Positions 42,431-51,936 of a stretch of 64,000 nucleotides of DNA are shown here, in pieces. Each line of letters opens with the position of its first letter. Position 1 is the first letter of the stretch. Where the stretch lies: NCBI GenBank assembly GCA_044226045.1, contig JBGAHR010000010.1:1-64000 (forward strand), read 5' to 3'. Source of the DNA: Endoryza sp044226045 (GTDB lineage Bacteria; Bacteroidota; Bacteroidia; Chitinophagales; Chitinophagaceae). Under the pieces are notes generated by a model. It worked only from the letters and a program-made list of their open reading frames with translations, was not told where the DNA came from and made no database searches. The position numbers and the translations under genes were made by a program.

Positions 42431-43558
42431 ATCAATTTCCTCGATCGTTACGCTATCAGCAGCCCCTCCGTTTCGTACTTCTTCACTGGCGTTCTTGATC
42501 AATATATCTTTTTCGGCGAGATCGCCATATATTTCAGATTTCCCGTCGAATGTGCGCGATACAGTGACCGGAACCCAGGTTGTTTTCTTGTCCTTCACAC
42601 GGATCACATATACGCCTTCGGTTGAATTCAGTACCGCCGAAGAGGGAACGACAAAAGCCTTGTCTTTCCCTTTCAATGGCAGCAACACTTCTGCTACCAT
42701 TCCCGGAAGCAATTTCTTTCCGGAATTGTCTACATCCATTTCAATTCGTTCAGAACGAAGCCGGTTGTCGAGCGCTCCGGACTGGCGGGCAATATGCGCA
42801 GAAAAAGTATCACGAGGTTGTGATTTCAATACAAATTTGACGGCCTCGGTATTGTTCAGGTAGCCGGTATAGGCTTCAGGAACGCTCACGACTAAACGCA
42901 ATTTCTTTTGCTCCACAAGTGTAAACATGGGAAGCTCCGATCCTCTTCCGGAAGGGCCGACATAAGCGCCGGCGCTTACATTACGGGTAGCAATGACACC
43001 TGAGAAAGGAGCGCGCACCTGCAGATAATTCGAGTTATTCACTACTTCATTGTACTGAGCTTTCAAAGCCTGCAGCGATGCCTCATCGGATTGCTGCCTG
43101 GCAAATGCCTGTTCGAGATCGTTGGGTGAAATGGTGCCCGGTGTTTTGGAAGTTTCCAGCAACCGGTTGTAAGTAGCCTTGCTGGCCGCATACACCGCTT
43201 CCTGCATCTTTAATCTCGAAGCAGCCGCAGATAGTTGGGAATTGATCTCAGGCGCTTCAAGAGTGGCCAGCAACTGACCGGCCTGTACCTGGCTGCCGGC
43301 ATCTACATGGAGCTTCTTCACAAAACTGTTCACTTTCGCGTAAAGATCTACCTGTTGATAGGCTGCCAGTTCACCGGGAATTCGAATGGTAGATAACAAA
43401 GACGCTTCCTGCAGTTGAATACCGGTTAATGCAATAACCGTATTCGTTGAAGCAGCAGGCGCTTCTCCTTTTTTGTTGGCGGACGACTGACAGGCGGCCA
43501 GTGACAGGAAAATAAATCCAAAAACAAATGAGGCTGATAAATTCTTACTGTTGTTCAT
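42422..43558 (-). CDS. RND efflux periplasmic adaptor (membrane fusion protein)
   Basis: A 378-residue periplasmic lipoprotein of the HlyD/AcrA type. The signal peptide ends at a lipobox (SLAAC, C23). A beta-barrel/lipoyl domain with VDLYAKVNSFVKKLHVDAGSQVQAGQLLATLEAPEI is split by a long helical hairpin at about 95-170, followed by YLQVRAPFSGVIATRNVSAG, and then barrel and membrane-proximal domains. It links the inner-membrane pump to the outer-membrane TolC-like channel. It is the last gene of the minus-strand order TolC, pump, adaptor, 29 bp after the pump. Confidence 0.93.
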   Translation of the reverse strand: MNNSKNLSASFVFGFIFLSLAACQSSANKKGEAPAASTNTVIALTGIQLQEASLLSTIRIPGELAAYQQVDLYAKVNSFVKKLHVDAGSQVQAGQLLATLEAPEINSQLSAAASRLKMQEAVYAASKATYNRLLETSKTPGTISPNDLEQAFARQQSDEASLQALKAQYNEVVNNSNYLQVRAPFSGVIATRNVSAGAYVGPSGRGSELPMFTLVEQKKLRLVVSVPEAYTGYLNNTEAVKFVLKSQPRDTFSAHIARQSGALDNRLRSERIEMDVDNSGKKLLPGMVAEVLLPLKGKDKAFVVPSSAVLNSTEGVYVIRVKDKKTTWVPVTVSRTFDGKSEIYGDLAEKDILIKNASEEVRNGGAADSVTIEEIDKK

Positions 43559-43587
43559 ATTTATTACTGTTATCCTGTTTATTTTAC

Positions 43588-46500
43588 TTATGTATTTGAA
43601 GGAATATAGTGTACGCTTTCTTCATCTTCCGGATCGAGAGATACACTTTGTGTTCCCGTTTTTTTCTGACCCCAGGCGAATGCCAGCGGAAGAATGAACA
43701 AAGCGGCAAAGGTGGAAGCTATCAATCCGCCGATCACCGCTCTTCCCAACGGGGAAGACTGATCGCCTGCTTCGCCCAATCCCAATGCCATCGGCACCAT
43801 ACCTACCACCATCGCCAGGGCAGTCATCACAATGGGTCTTAACCGGAGTGCTGCCGCTTCACGGGCCGATAATAGCGCGTTACCGTTATACTTCCGTAAC
43901 TGTTCGGCATTGGTGATCAGCAATACCGCATTCGAAATGGACACACCCACCGACATAATGATACCCATATACGATTGAAGATTCAACGTAGAGCCCGTTA
44001 GCGTCAGCAGGATCAATGAACCCAGCAATACGGCCGGAACGGTGGCCAATACAATGGCCGACACTTTGAATGATTGGAAATTGGCGGCCAGCATCAGGAA
44101 GATCACCACGATCGCTACAATCAAACCTCCCTGGAGACTGTTCAGCGTTTCTGTGAGTGTGGTGCTCATCCCGATCAGCTCAACATTCAATCCCCTGGGG
44201 AGTTCGCCCAGTTTGGTCTTCGCTGTTTCTACATCCCTGATGGCTTTTGCCAGGTCTTCTTTATTGATATTCGCTGTAACGGTAAGCATGGGAATCGCAC
44301 CGAGGTTATCGGTTTCCCCATAGGTGTAACCGTTAGTGAGTGTAGCCACATCGCCGAGGATAGGTCTGGGCTGGTTTTTCTGCAGCGGAATCTCCCTGAT
44401 ATCATCCTGTGTGGTCATTTTGTTTTCGGGGACCATAACCTGCACACCATAACTCAACCCGGGTCCTTCATCTACCCAGATATTTTTTTCGGTATAACGG
44501 GATGAAGAGGTGGATGCCGTCAGGGAACGGGAAACGTCACTCATGTCCACGCCCAGTTGCGCCGCCCTGTTTCTGTCGATATTGATATTGATGGCCGGAT
44601 AGTGAATCGATTGTCCAATCTGCACATCACGCAGGTAGGGGATCTGCTTCAGCAGAACCACCATCTTCTGCGCATATTCTTCATTGACTTTTTTATTTCT
44701 TCCGGAAAAACGAACTTCTATCGGAGTGGGGGAGCCCTGGCTTAAAATTTTATCGGTCAGTTCGATCGGCTCAAAGGACAACCGCATGGTGGGATCCAGT
44801 TGTTTGGCCATTGTACGCAACGAATCTTTCAACTCATCGAGGTTGGTTTTATAATCCTGCTTAACGGCCACCTGCACCACCGCTTCATGAGGTCCGGACA
44901 TCCACAGGTAGATCGGGCTGATGGAAAACAACTGTGGGTGATTGCCCACATAAGCTGACGTGATGGATACGTTTTCCTTGCCGATTTTTTTATTGAGCGC
45001 ATCGATGAATTGCAGGGTTTGTGTTTCTGTTTTTTCAATCCTGGTTCCATCGGGCAATCGAAGACGAACCTGGAATTGTTTTCCATTCACTTTCGGCAAT
45101 ACATCCCTGCCAATACTGGAAAGCATCCAGTATGCCAGTCCACATACCACTAATAAGTAAGCGCTCACAATGGGAATTCTATAAGGCATCATTCGGTCCA
45201 TGAACCGCAGGTATCTCTGTCTTACTCTTTCGAATGCTCCTTTTTTATGAGCCAGGTTTTCGGCGAGGGCTGCTTTCAGTTGAGAACTGTCTTTGCCACC
45301 CAGGTGCAAACCGGCTTCTTTCATTTCTTCAGCGTCGGTCAATACTTTTCCACTGGCATCTTTGTGATGTTTGCCTTTCATCAGCCAGTTTGAAAGAATC
45401 GGTACAAAGGTCTGGGCCAGCAGGTAGGAGGCAATCATGCTGAAACCGATGGCCAGCGCCAGGGGTAAGAAAAGCGAACCTGGAATGCCTCCCATGGTAA
45501 AAGCAGGGGCAAAAACGGCCAGGATACAAAAAAGAATAAGCAACTTGGGAAAAGCGATTTCCTTACACGCATCCCAGATGGCCAATGCCTTGGGCTTTCC
45601 CATGTCCAGGTGCTGGTGAATATTTTCAATCGTCACCGTACTTTCATCCACCAGGATCCCGATGGCCAGTGCAAGACCACTCAATGTCATAATATTGATG
45701 GTCTGTCCAAACAGGTTGAGGAAAAGTATGGAGCTGATAATGGAAATCGGTATGGTAAGGATCACGATGAGCGCGCCCCTGATATCTCCGAGAAAGAACA
45801 GTACCATTAAACCCGTAAGGATGGCGCCGATAATGCCTTCGCTCATCAGGCTTTTAACGGAGTTGATTACATAATCCGACTGATCGAATTCATAAGTGAG
45901 TTTGACATCCTCCGGCAGGTTCGATTGCATTCTCGGAATGGCTTTCTTCAGGTTTTGTACTACTTCCCAGGTAGAGGCATCCGCATTTTTGGCGATACTG
46001 AGGTACACGGATCTTCTTCCGTTCACCAGGGCATAACCTGCAGTAATATCCGCACCATCTTCAACGGTGGCCACATCTCTTAAATACAAGTTCTGCACAC
46101 TGCCTTTAAACAGGGGGATGTTTTCAAACTCGCGCACGGTTTTGATGGTGGTGTTGGCGGGAGTGATATAGTTCTTGTCGCCGATGCGAATATTACCTGA
46201 CGGGGCAGTCTGGTTATTGATCCGGAGTGCCTCCACCAGCTGATCGGGCGTCATGTTGTGCTGTCTCAGTTTGTCGGGATCAGCTTTAATCACGATGGTG
46301 CGTACGTTCCCACCGAAGGGAGGAGAGCCTACCAGGCCGGGGATCGTGGTGAACGTGGATCGCACATATACATTCGCCAGGTCCAGCAACTCGTTATTGC
46401 TTCTCTTATCACTGCTCAGTACCAGTTGACCCACCGGAAGCGTCGAGGCATCGAATCGCACCAGAAACGGCGGGTTGGATCCGGGTGGAAAGATAGCCTG

Positions 46501-46845
46501 TATACGATTGGCGGCTGCCGATACTTCTGCAGCGGCCTGCGCCATATTGGTTCCGGGATAGAAACTAAGTTTCATCAGGGTAAGGCCCTGGATGTTTTTT
46601 GTTTCAATGCTCTTGACGCCGTTCACAAACAGGAAGATGTTGATATACTGTTTGGCAAAAAATGTTTCCATTTGTGAAGGCGTGTATCCACCAAACGGAT
46701 GGGAAACATAGATCACCGGCAGATCCAGTTTGGGAAAGATGTCAATCTTGATGGTATTAACTGCCTTGATACCAAAAAACAACAGCCCTGCTACCAGCAC
46801 CAGTATGGAGATGGGTTTTCTTAATGCAAATCGAATCAAATTCAT
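43588..46845 (-). CDS. RND efflux pump, inner-membrane subunit
   Basis: A 1085-residue AcrB/HAE1-like pump with the usual repeat of six-helix halves, each with a big periplasmic loop. TM4 has LAIGILVDESTVTIEN, with D400 and E401 at the positions of AcrB D407 and D408. In TM10 the AcrB lysine 940 position is a serine (S971, in SVGVSISNAVLL). The proton path therefore differs from AcrB, and activity or coupling may be altered. The substrate is unknown. It lies 159 bp after the TolC gene, a gap filled with short repeats, and 29 bp before the adaptor. Confidence 0.93.
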   Translation of the reverse strand: MNLIRFALRKPISILVLVAGLLFFGIKAVNTIKIDIFPKLDLPVIYVSHPFGGYTPSQMETFFAKQYINIFLFVNGVKSIETKNIQGLTLMKLSFYPGTNMAQAAAEVSAAANRIQAIFPPGSNPPFLVRFDASTLPVGQLVLSSDKRSNNELLDLANVYVRSTFTTIPGLVGSPPFGGNVRTIVIKADPDKLRQHNMTPDQLVEALRINNQTAPSGNIRIGDKNYITPANTTIKTVREFENIPLFKGSVQNLYLRDVATVEDGADITAGYALVNGRRSVYLSIAKNADASTWEVVQNLKKAIPRMQSNLPEDVKLTYEFDQSDYVINSVKSLMSEGIIGAILTGLMVLFFLGDIRGALIVILTIPISIISSILFLNLFGQTINIMTLSGLALAIGILVDESTVTIENIHQHLDMGKPKALAIWDACKEIAFPKLLILFCILAVFAPAFTMGGIPGSLFLPLALAIGFSMIASYLLAQTFVPILSNWLMKGKHHKDASGKVLTDAEEMKEAGLHLGGKDSSQLKAALAENLAHKKGAFERVRQRYLRFMDRMMPYRIPIVSAYLLVVCGLAYWMLSSIGRDVLPKVNGKQFQVRLRLPDGTRIEKTETQTLQFIDALNKKIGKENVSITSAYVGNHPQLFSISPIYLWMSGPHEAVVQVAVKQDYKTNLDELKDSLRTMAKQLDPTMRLSFEPIELTDKILSQGSPTPIEVRFSGRNKKVNEEYAQKMVVLLKQIPYLRDVQIGQSIHYPAININIDRNRAAQLGVDMSDVSRSLTASTSSSRYTEKNIWVDEGPGLSYGVQVMVPENKMTTQDDIREIPLQKNQPRPILGDVATLTNGYTYGETDNLGAIPMLTVTANINKEDLAKAIRDVETAKTKLGELPRGLNVELIGMSTTLTETLNSLQGGLIVAIVVIFLMLAANFQSFKVSAIVLATVPAVLLGSLILLTLTGSTLNLQSYMGIIMSVGVSISNAVLLITNAEQLRKYNGNALLSAREAAALRLRPIVMTALAMVVGMVPMALGLGEAGDQSSPLGRAVIGGLIASTFAALFILPLAFAWGQKKTGTQSVSLDPEDEESVHYIPSNT

Positions 46846-46883
46846 AATTCCTTTATCTGTGTTATTATAATCTTTTCCTTTCT

Positions 46884-47012
46884 CTGCGTCTCAGCGCCGT
46901 CAGCGCCTTCAGCGTTTCAGCGCCTTCAGCGTTTTCAGCGCCTTCATCGTTTTCAGCGTTTCAGCGTTTTCAGCGCTTCATCGTTTTCAGCGCCCTTCGC
47001 GTCCTCAGCGTC
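46884..47012. repeat. Tandem CAGCG-type short repeats
   Basis: About a dozen degenerate units of 9-11 bp, of the types CAGCGCCTT, CAGCGTTT and CATCGTTTT, run from 46884 to about 47012. They reach the last codons of the TolC-like gene (stop at 47005-47007). They are related in style to the heptamer tracts at 50.6 and 62.5 kb and lie inside the efflux operon, so they would be transcribed as part of its mRNA. Confidence 0.7.
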
Positions 47013-48414
47013 CAATTAATTGATTATCGAAATACGAGTAATCACCGGTGGCGGCGGCCTGCAGCAACAGCGCCTGCCAGATATTATTCACGGCCACTTC
47101 CCGGTCTGTCTCTGCCCGAATCAGCGAATAAGCTGCCTGAGTTACATCCACCAGGTTAGTGAGTCCGTTTTTATACAATACGGATTTTTGCAGGTAAGCA
47201 TCCGATGCAGCCTTTACCTGTATGGGTGCTTCCCGGTAAATAGACAATGCATTTTTTTTCCTCGTTTCAGCCAGTTGTTGTTGCCATTTCAACTGTCGGC
47301 TGGCCTGTTGATATTCTTCCGTGAGTCCTTTGCCAATCAGTTGCTGGGCCGCAAATTGCTTCGACAACCGGAACGACTGCGTGATATTCCAGGTAACGCC
47401 CACACCGAAAAGATAGTTGCTCCGGGTAGGTTTAATACCCTCGAAATAATTACGGGTGAAGTTTTCCTGGTTGGTGGCATAACTGCTTTCAAATCCCGAA
47501 CCCCTGGTTTGAAATACACCCACCAACGTGAAAGCAGGGTAATAAGATTTTTTGATCAGCCGGGATTGCTCGTCGCTTACGTTTATCCGGCTTTTCAAAA
47601 ACTGCAAAAGCGGGTGGCTGGACGAATCAACGCTGTTCATATCGAGCGCAGGCACGATCGACAGCATGGCTGTATCGAGCAGGAAGTCATTCAATGAATC
47701 ATCTGCCTGCATCAGTTGCAATAATTCATTTCTTAATTGTTGTTCGGTATCCTGTGCTCTCGTGTATAAGATCCGGGCATTGGAAAAATCTGCATTGGCC
47801 AGGGAAGAGTCCACACCCGCCACCAGTCCATTCAAGGAGCGGGTCTGTACAATCCTTCTGAGCGTATCGGCTCTTTCCAGGTTGCGTTTATAGGAGTAGC
47901 TGATCTGGTGCGCAGCCAGGAGGTTGAGGTAAGCTGCCGTTACTTTTATTTTTTGCTGAAAGATTTCCTGTTGCAGATCTTTATTATCTCTTTCTGCAGC
48001 GGTTTCCGCGAGCTTGATTTTTTGTTGTGCCCGTCCGAAACTGAAGAAATCCCAGTTGATATTAGTCAGGTACAGAGCGCCAAAGGCAGCATGCCAGTTT
48101 TGATCGGGCAGGGGTAGTCCGGACGATGCAGCCGCCAGACCCCCAAATCCATACAGCGGGCCGTTTTGTCCGTTGACCGTTCCATAATCCTGCTGCAACC
48201 CGATGTTGAAATTGGGAAGATAATCTCTGCGGGCCTGTTCCACCAATTGTTTAGAGGCCTGCGCATAATTGGTTTTCGCCCGAATGGAACCATAATTGTT
48301 GAGCGCCTGCCTGACCGCCTCCTGTAAGGTGAGGACACGTTGTCCCCTTCCTGTAACCGTTGTCAATGAGAATAATGCCAGCCAGATGGGCCATAATAAA
48401 TTGTTCTTCGACAT
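47005..48414 (-). CDS. TolC-family outer-membrane efflux protein
   Basis: A 469-residue outer-membrane channel with a signal peptide (ALFSLTTVTGRGQ) and two outer-membrane efflux domains at about 30-210 and 250-450. Helical hairpins and amphipathic strands such as NLLAAHQISYSYKRNLERAD and TWNITQSFRLSKQFAAQQLI are the TolC pattern. It forms the exit duct of the RND system below it. The ATG at 48414 was chosen because the signal peptide starts there (an upstream ATG at 48453 is possible). It lies 102 bp after the histidine kinase on the same strand, so one regulated operon is likely. Confidence 0.92.
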   Translation of the reverse strand: MSKNNLLWPIWLALFSLTTVTGRGQRVLTLQEAVRQALNNYGSIRAKTNYAQASKQLVEQARRDYLPNFNIGLQQDYGTVNGQNGPLYGFGGLAAASSGLPLPDQNWHAAFGALYLTNINWDFFSFGRAQQKIKLAETAAERDNKDLQQEIFQQKIKVTAAYLNLLAAHQISYSYKRNLERADTLRRIVQTRSLNGLVAGVDSSLANADFSNARILYTRAQDTEQQLRNELLQLMQADDSLNDFLLDTAMLSIVPALDMNSVDSSSHPLLQFLKSRINVSDEQSRLIKKSYYPAFTLVGVFQTRGSGFESSYATNQENFTRNYFEGIKPTRSNYLFGVGVTWNITQSFRLSKQFAAQQLIGKGLTEEYQQASRQLKWQQQLAETRKKNALSIYREAPIQVKAASDAYLQKSVLYKNGLTNLVDVTQAAYSLIRAETDREVAVNNIWQALLLQAAATGDYSYFDNQLIGR

Positions 48415-48516
48415 AGACACAAATAGTTGTTTAGTATCCAAAATCACCGGCAAAGCAATCGTAGTGATTTGAATTGCTTTTGAAGCAATTCTGAGGAAAT
48501 TTTGAAGCGCGATCTT

Positions 48517-49842
48517 TTAAGATACGGCTGCCGGTTGTCCGACCACAGGCCAGTAAGAACCGGATTCATTTTCAAATGATGGATTAAAGCATTTATTGAA
48601 CGACACCTGTATCTGGTGCCATCCTTCGGTATAACGGTATTTTATTTCAAAATTGCAGGCCTGGCAGATCTGTTTTACTATAGCCAGACCCAGACCAGTG
48701 CTTTCGGCCGACTGATTACTTTTCCGGAAGCGGTTGAATAGTTCTTTTTCCGGGAATTCCGGCGGCAGTCCGGTATTGGCAATAAACAATCGCTCATTGG
48801 TCAGTTCCATTTGTATGGAACCTCCTGCTACGTTATGACGAATGGCATTGCTGATGAGGTTGGTCACCAGTATTTCTCCCAGTGTGGGGTGTATGGTAAC
48901 CGCAATGCCTTTTCCAATATTTGAATTCACCTCGAGCTGCTTCAGTTCAATACGGTCGCTGTACATCTCCAGTACTTCGCGGGTCACCCGGCAAAAATTG
49001 ATTTCTGAATGTTTGAATTCGAGGTTTTCGAGCCTGGTTAGTAAGGTCAGGCATCGGTTGATTCGGGTTAGCTTTTCAATGGCATTTTGCATATCCGCAA
49101 TCAGGAAGGCCTGTTTCTCATTGATATCCGTTTCTGCCAACAACTCGAGTTTGCTTTGTACTACGGCCAGTGGCGTCTGCAATTCATGGGAGGCGTTTTC
49201 ACTGAACTCTTTTACCGAAGTGTATTCCGCAATGGCCTTGTCTGTCATTTCCATCAGGAAGCTGTTCAACTCCTTAAATTCTTTGGTGGTAGTGGCAGGT
49301 AATTGCAATTTTTCTTTCCGGGTAATATCAAACTGACGGACGGCCTTCATGGTATTTCTAAAGGGCGACAATACGTATCTTGACAGCAAAGCTGCTGTAA
49401 TGGCAACGGCCACACCAATCAGCAGCAGTTTCCAGGCAAGCGTCCACAAAAGCGAATCATAATAGAGATAGCTGCGGGTTACATAATTGTAGGATGACAC
49501 CTTGTAAACATCAGCGCCGCTTTTGTAATAGGAACTGACCACAAGGCGATGTTCGTTCCTTTTCAATGGGCTGTTATATTGGGTGTTCTCTTCAATTTTT
49601 TTTCCACCAGCTGGTATCGCTTCAGTTGTTTTGGTTACCGTAATCGGAGAACCTTCAGTTATGAAGGTTACCTGCCCTGCCTGGATCAGCCGTCCGATTG
49701 AGTCATTCAGCACCGCCATCCTTTCGATTTCATGATCGCGGATATGACTGGCAATCGTATGTCTTGCCGTATACATCGTAACCGTCATGATCACGAAAAT
49801 GATCGCGATATACCAGAGGGTTATTTTGTTAAGTAGTTTCAT
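48517..49842 (-). CDS. Sensor histidine kinase of the efflux locus
   Basis: A 441-residue kinase. Helices at about 8-25 and 136-156 enclose a periplasmic sensor of about 110 residues. The dimerisation/phospho-acceptor domain has H219 in EFSENASHELQTPLAVVQSKLELLA, followed by the ATPase with an N box at LVTNLISNAIRHN and a G box at STGLGLAIVKQIC. Its start overlaps the response regulator stop by 4 bp, so the two form a two-component system. With the TolC, pump and adaptor genes next in line it probably senses the substrate or envelope stress that calls for efflux. Confidence 0.92.
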   Translation of the reverse strand: MKLLNKITLWYIAIIFVIMTVTMYTARHTIASHIRDHEIERMAVLNDSIGRLIQAGQVTFITEGSPITVTKTTEAIPAGGKKIEENTQYNSPLKRNEHRLVVSSYYKSGADVYKVSSYNYVTRSYLYYDSLLWTLAWKLLLIGVAVAITAALLSRYVLSPFRNTMKAVRQFDITRKEKLQLPATTTKEFKELNSFLMEMTDKAIAEYTSVKEFSENASHELQTPLAVVQSKLELLAETDINEKQAFLIADMQNAIEKLTRINRCLTLLTRLENLEFKHSEINFCRVTREVLEMYSDRIELKQLEVNSNIGKGIAVTIHPTLGEILVTNLISNAIRHNVAGGSIQMELTNERLFIANTGLPPEFPEKELFNRFRKSNQSAESTGLGLAIVKQICQACNFEIKYRYTEGWHQIQVSFNKCFNPSFENESGSYWPVVGQPAAVS

Positions 49843-50522
49843 GTTTTGGAGGTGTTGAATTTATATCCTACTCCGTATACGGTTTCTATAAAGTCGATAC
49901 CGTTGGCGGCATTGATTTTCTTGCGAAGGTTCTTTACATGCTGGTACACAAAATCAAAATTCGCCAGGTTGTCTGTATAATCGCCCCAGAGGTGCGTGGC
50001 GATGGCCTGGCGGGATAGCACCCTGTTTTTATTAATAAGGAAGTAAAGCAGCAGATCATATTCTTTGCGGGTGATGTCCAGTAATACTTCATTCACCCTG
50101 ACTTCCATTTTTTCCGTATCGAGTGTGATGCCATTGAAGTGGATCGCGTCATTTCCTTCCAGTTTTTTACGGCGGTAGATGGCTTTGAGCCGGGCGTGTA
50201 ATTCGGAAAGATGAAAGGGCTTGGTTACATAGTCATCAGCGCCGTGTTCAAGGCCATTGACTTTGTCGTCGATACTGCCCCTGGCGGAAACGATCAAAAG
50301 CCCGCTGGCAATATTGTTCTGACGGATGAAATCAAGTATTTCAAAACCATTACCATCCGGCAACATCAGGTCAAGCAAAATACAATCGTAAGTGAACATC
50401 GATAACTTGTCTATAGCGGCCTTCACATGCGGGGCATGTTCGCAGATATATCCTTCCGCCTGTAGATAATTGCTGATACTTTCGGCCAGTTCCCGGTTAT
50501 CTTCTATAACAAGTACTTTCAT
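49839..50522 (-). CDS. OmpR-family response regulator of the efflux locus
   Basis: A 227-residue regulator. The receiver has acidic pair E7-D8, phospho-acceptor D51 in CILLDLMLPDGNG and KPFHLSELHARL near 100. The winged-helix DNA-binding domain covers about 125-225 (LDTEKMEVRVNEVLLDITRKE and LANFDFVYQHVKNLRKKI). The ATG at 50522 gives the normal MKVLVIEDN start. It heads the kinase/TolC/RND operon. Confidence 0.93.
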   Translation of the reverse strand: MKVLVIEDNRELAESISNYLQAEGYICEHAPHVKAAIDKLSMFTYDCILLDLMLPDGNGFEILDFIRQNNIASGLLIVSARGSIDDKVNGLEHGADDYVTKPFHLSELHARLKAIYRRKKLEGNDAIHFNGITLDTEKMEVRVNEVLLDITRKEYDLLLYFLINKNRVLSRQAIATHLWGDYTDNLANFDFVYQHVKNLRKKINAANGIDFIETVYGVGYKFNTSKT

Positions 50523-50599
50523 AATTGACCTCAAAATTGAATAAACATCCTGAGGAGATTTTGAAGTTTAAAAAATCGGCTTTCAGTGGGCAAAGGTAA

Positions 50600-50803
50600 G
50601 TTGTTTCAAAAGTCAAAATTTAAAAGGCAAAAGGCAGAAGTCAAAAATCAAAAATCAAAATTCAAAAGTCAAAAGTCAAAAGTCGAAAGTCAAAAAAATT
50701 GAAACTTAGTAAGTTACAGGAGAAAGAGGACAATCGTCCGGTTGGAATGCGGAGTAAACGAGAGACATAAAACGTTAAACGTGAAACGTAAAACGCTTTA
50801 ACC
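50600..50803. repeat. Heptamer-type repeat tract after the Gfo/Idh gene
   Basis: From 50600 to about 50698 the sequence is a degenerate tandem of AAAAGTC, AAAAATC and AAAGGC units. A second tract at 50768-50797 repeats AAACGTT/AAACGTG/AAACGTA. Both lie between the 3' end of the oxidoreductase gene and the response regulator start, and match the 62.5 kb tract in unit sequence. No gene is seen here. Confidence 0.65.
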
Positions 50804-50810
50804 GCTACCA

Positions 50811-51905
50811 TTATTTCCTTAAACGAATGGTTTTACCTGTCCGGGCCGATTCGCGGGCGGCAGACAGGATCTTTACTACCACCTGGTTCACGGCGAAAGA
50901 GGACAGGTCCTTTCCCGGATCCAGTTTGCCGTTGAGTACGGCATGGAGGTAAGAAAAGATATTGGAACGCTCGTGGGGAAGGGGCGACAGTGAAAGCCAT
51001 TCCTCTTTTTGATGGGGGTCGGCATGCGTGAACTTCATCTTGTTTTCCCTGTTGGCAATTAAAACACCCCCGGTACCATATATCTCTGTATCCTTTCTTC
51101 CCACCGGCCAGTTCCAGGAAGCCTGTATAATCGCCTGGCAACCGGGGTAGGTGAGGAGTATCGTAGTTTCATCATCTACTTTCGGGTACATATCAGGTTT
51201 ATATTGCTGGGAGATGGCCGTGACCGTTTCGGGTTCCCGGCCCTCCATAAGCCAGGTCATGATATCTGCCCCATAACAACCGAAATCGATCAATGCACCG
51301 CCGCCATTCAATACGGGATCTTTAAGCCAGTCGGTGAATTCTTTATAACATCCGATTTCGATAGGGCCCTGGTGGCCGTCCATGATCACCACCTTCCGAA
51401 GTGTGCCCAGTGTTTTGTCTTCTTTGAGCATTTGCCAGGCCCGTGCATGAGAAGCATACCAGGTGGTCTCGTAATTGGTGAGCAACTGAATATGGTATCG
51501 ATCGACCAGCGATTTCATTTCAGAAAGATGTTCCATATTCACCGCCAGTGGCTTTTCCACCACCACATGGATACCCCTGGGGGCACAGATCCTGACGGTC
51601 GAAAGATGTTCGAAGATGGAATTGAAGGCGCAGACGGCTTCCGGGTGCGTTTTTTGAATAAGCGCTTCCAGGGAAGGGAACCAAAGTGAGTCAGGAACAT
51701 TGAACTGTCGAAACAGTCGCATGGCCAGCTCGCGGTTGGGCTCAGCAAATCCCACAATGTCCACTTCATCCTGTTTACCCATGATGGAAAAAACCTGCAT
51801 CACATGCTGATGGGTCATCCCATCGATGCCTACACGAATGGTTTTGGCAAACGACAAACTGCCTTTCATTAAAATCAGCAGGATGGCAAGGAGTATTTTT
51901 TTCAT
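50811..51905 (-). CDS. Exported Gfo/Idh/MocA-family oxidoreductase
   Basis: A 364-residue sugar-type oxidoreductase with a Sec signal peptide (LLAILLILMKGSLSFAK). The Rossmann domain starts IRVGIDGMTHQHVMQVFSIM, which replaces the standard GxGxxG with a Gly-Thr-His run. It continues with VVEKPLAVNMEHL, where the Lys of EKP is the family's conserved catalytic or cofactor-contact residue. The C-terminal alpha/beta domain follows (DFGCYGADIMTWLM). Sec export would demand that cofactor binds later or that the protein is misannotated. It lies 31 bp after the GH116 gene on the same strand, so both are likely involved in the same carbohydrate path. Confidence 0.85.
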   Translation of the reverse strand: MKKILLAILLILMKGSLSFAKTIRVGIDGMTHQHVMQVFSIMGKQDEVDIVGFAEPNRELAMRLFRQFNVPDSLWFPSLEALIQKTHPEAVCAFNSIFEHLSTVRICAPRGIHVVVEKPLAVNMEHLSEMKSLVDRYHIQLLTNYETTWYASHARAWQMLKEDKTLGTLRKVVIMDGHQGPIEIGCYKEFTDWLKDPVLNGGGALIDFGCYGADIMTWLMEGREPETVTAISQQYKPDMYPKVDDETTILLTYPGCQAIIQASWNWPVGRKDTEIYGTGGVLIANRENKMKFTHADPHQKEEWLSLSPLPHERSNIFSYLHAVLNGKLDPGKDLSSFAVNQVVVKILSAARESARTGKTIRLRK

Positions 51906-51936
51906 AATGAAATGTATGGTGAACTGATGTTTGTGA

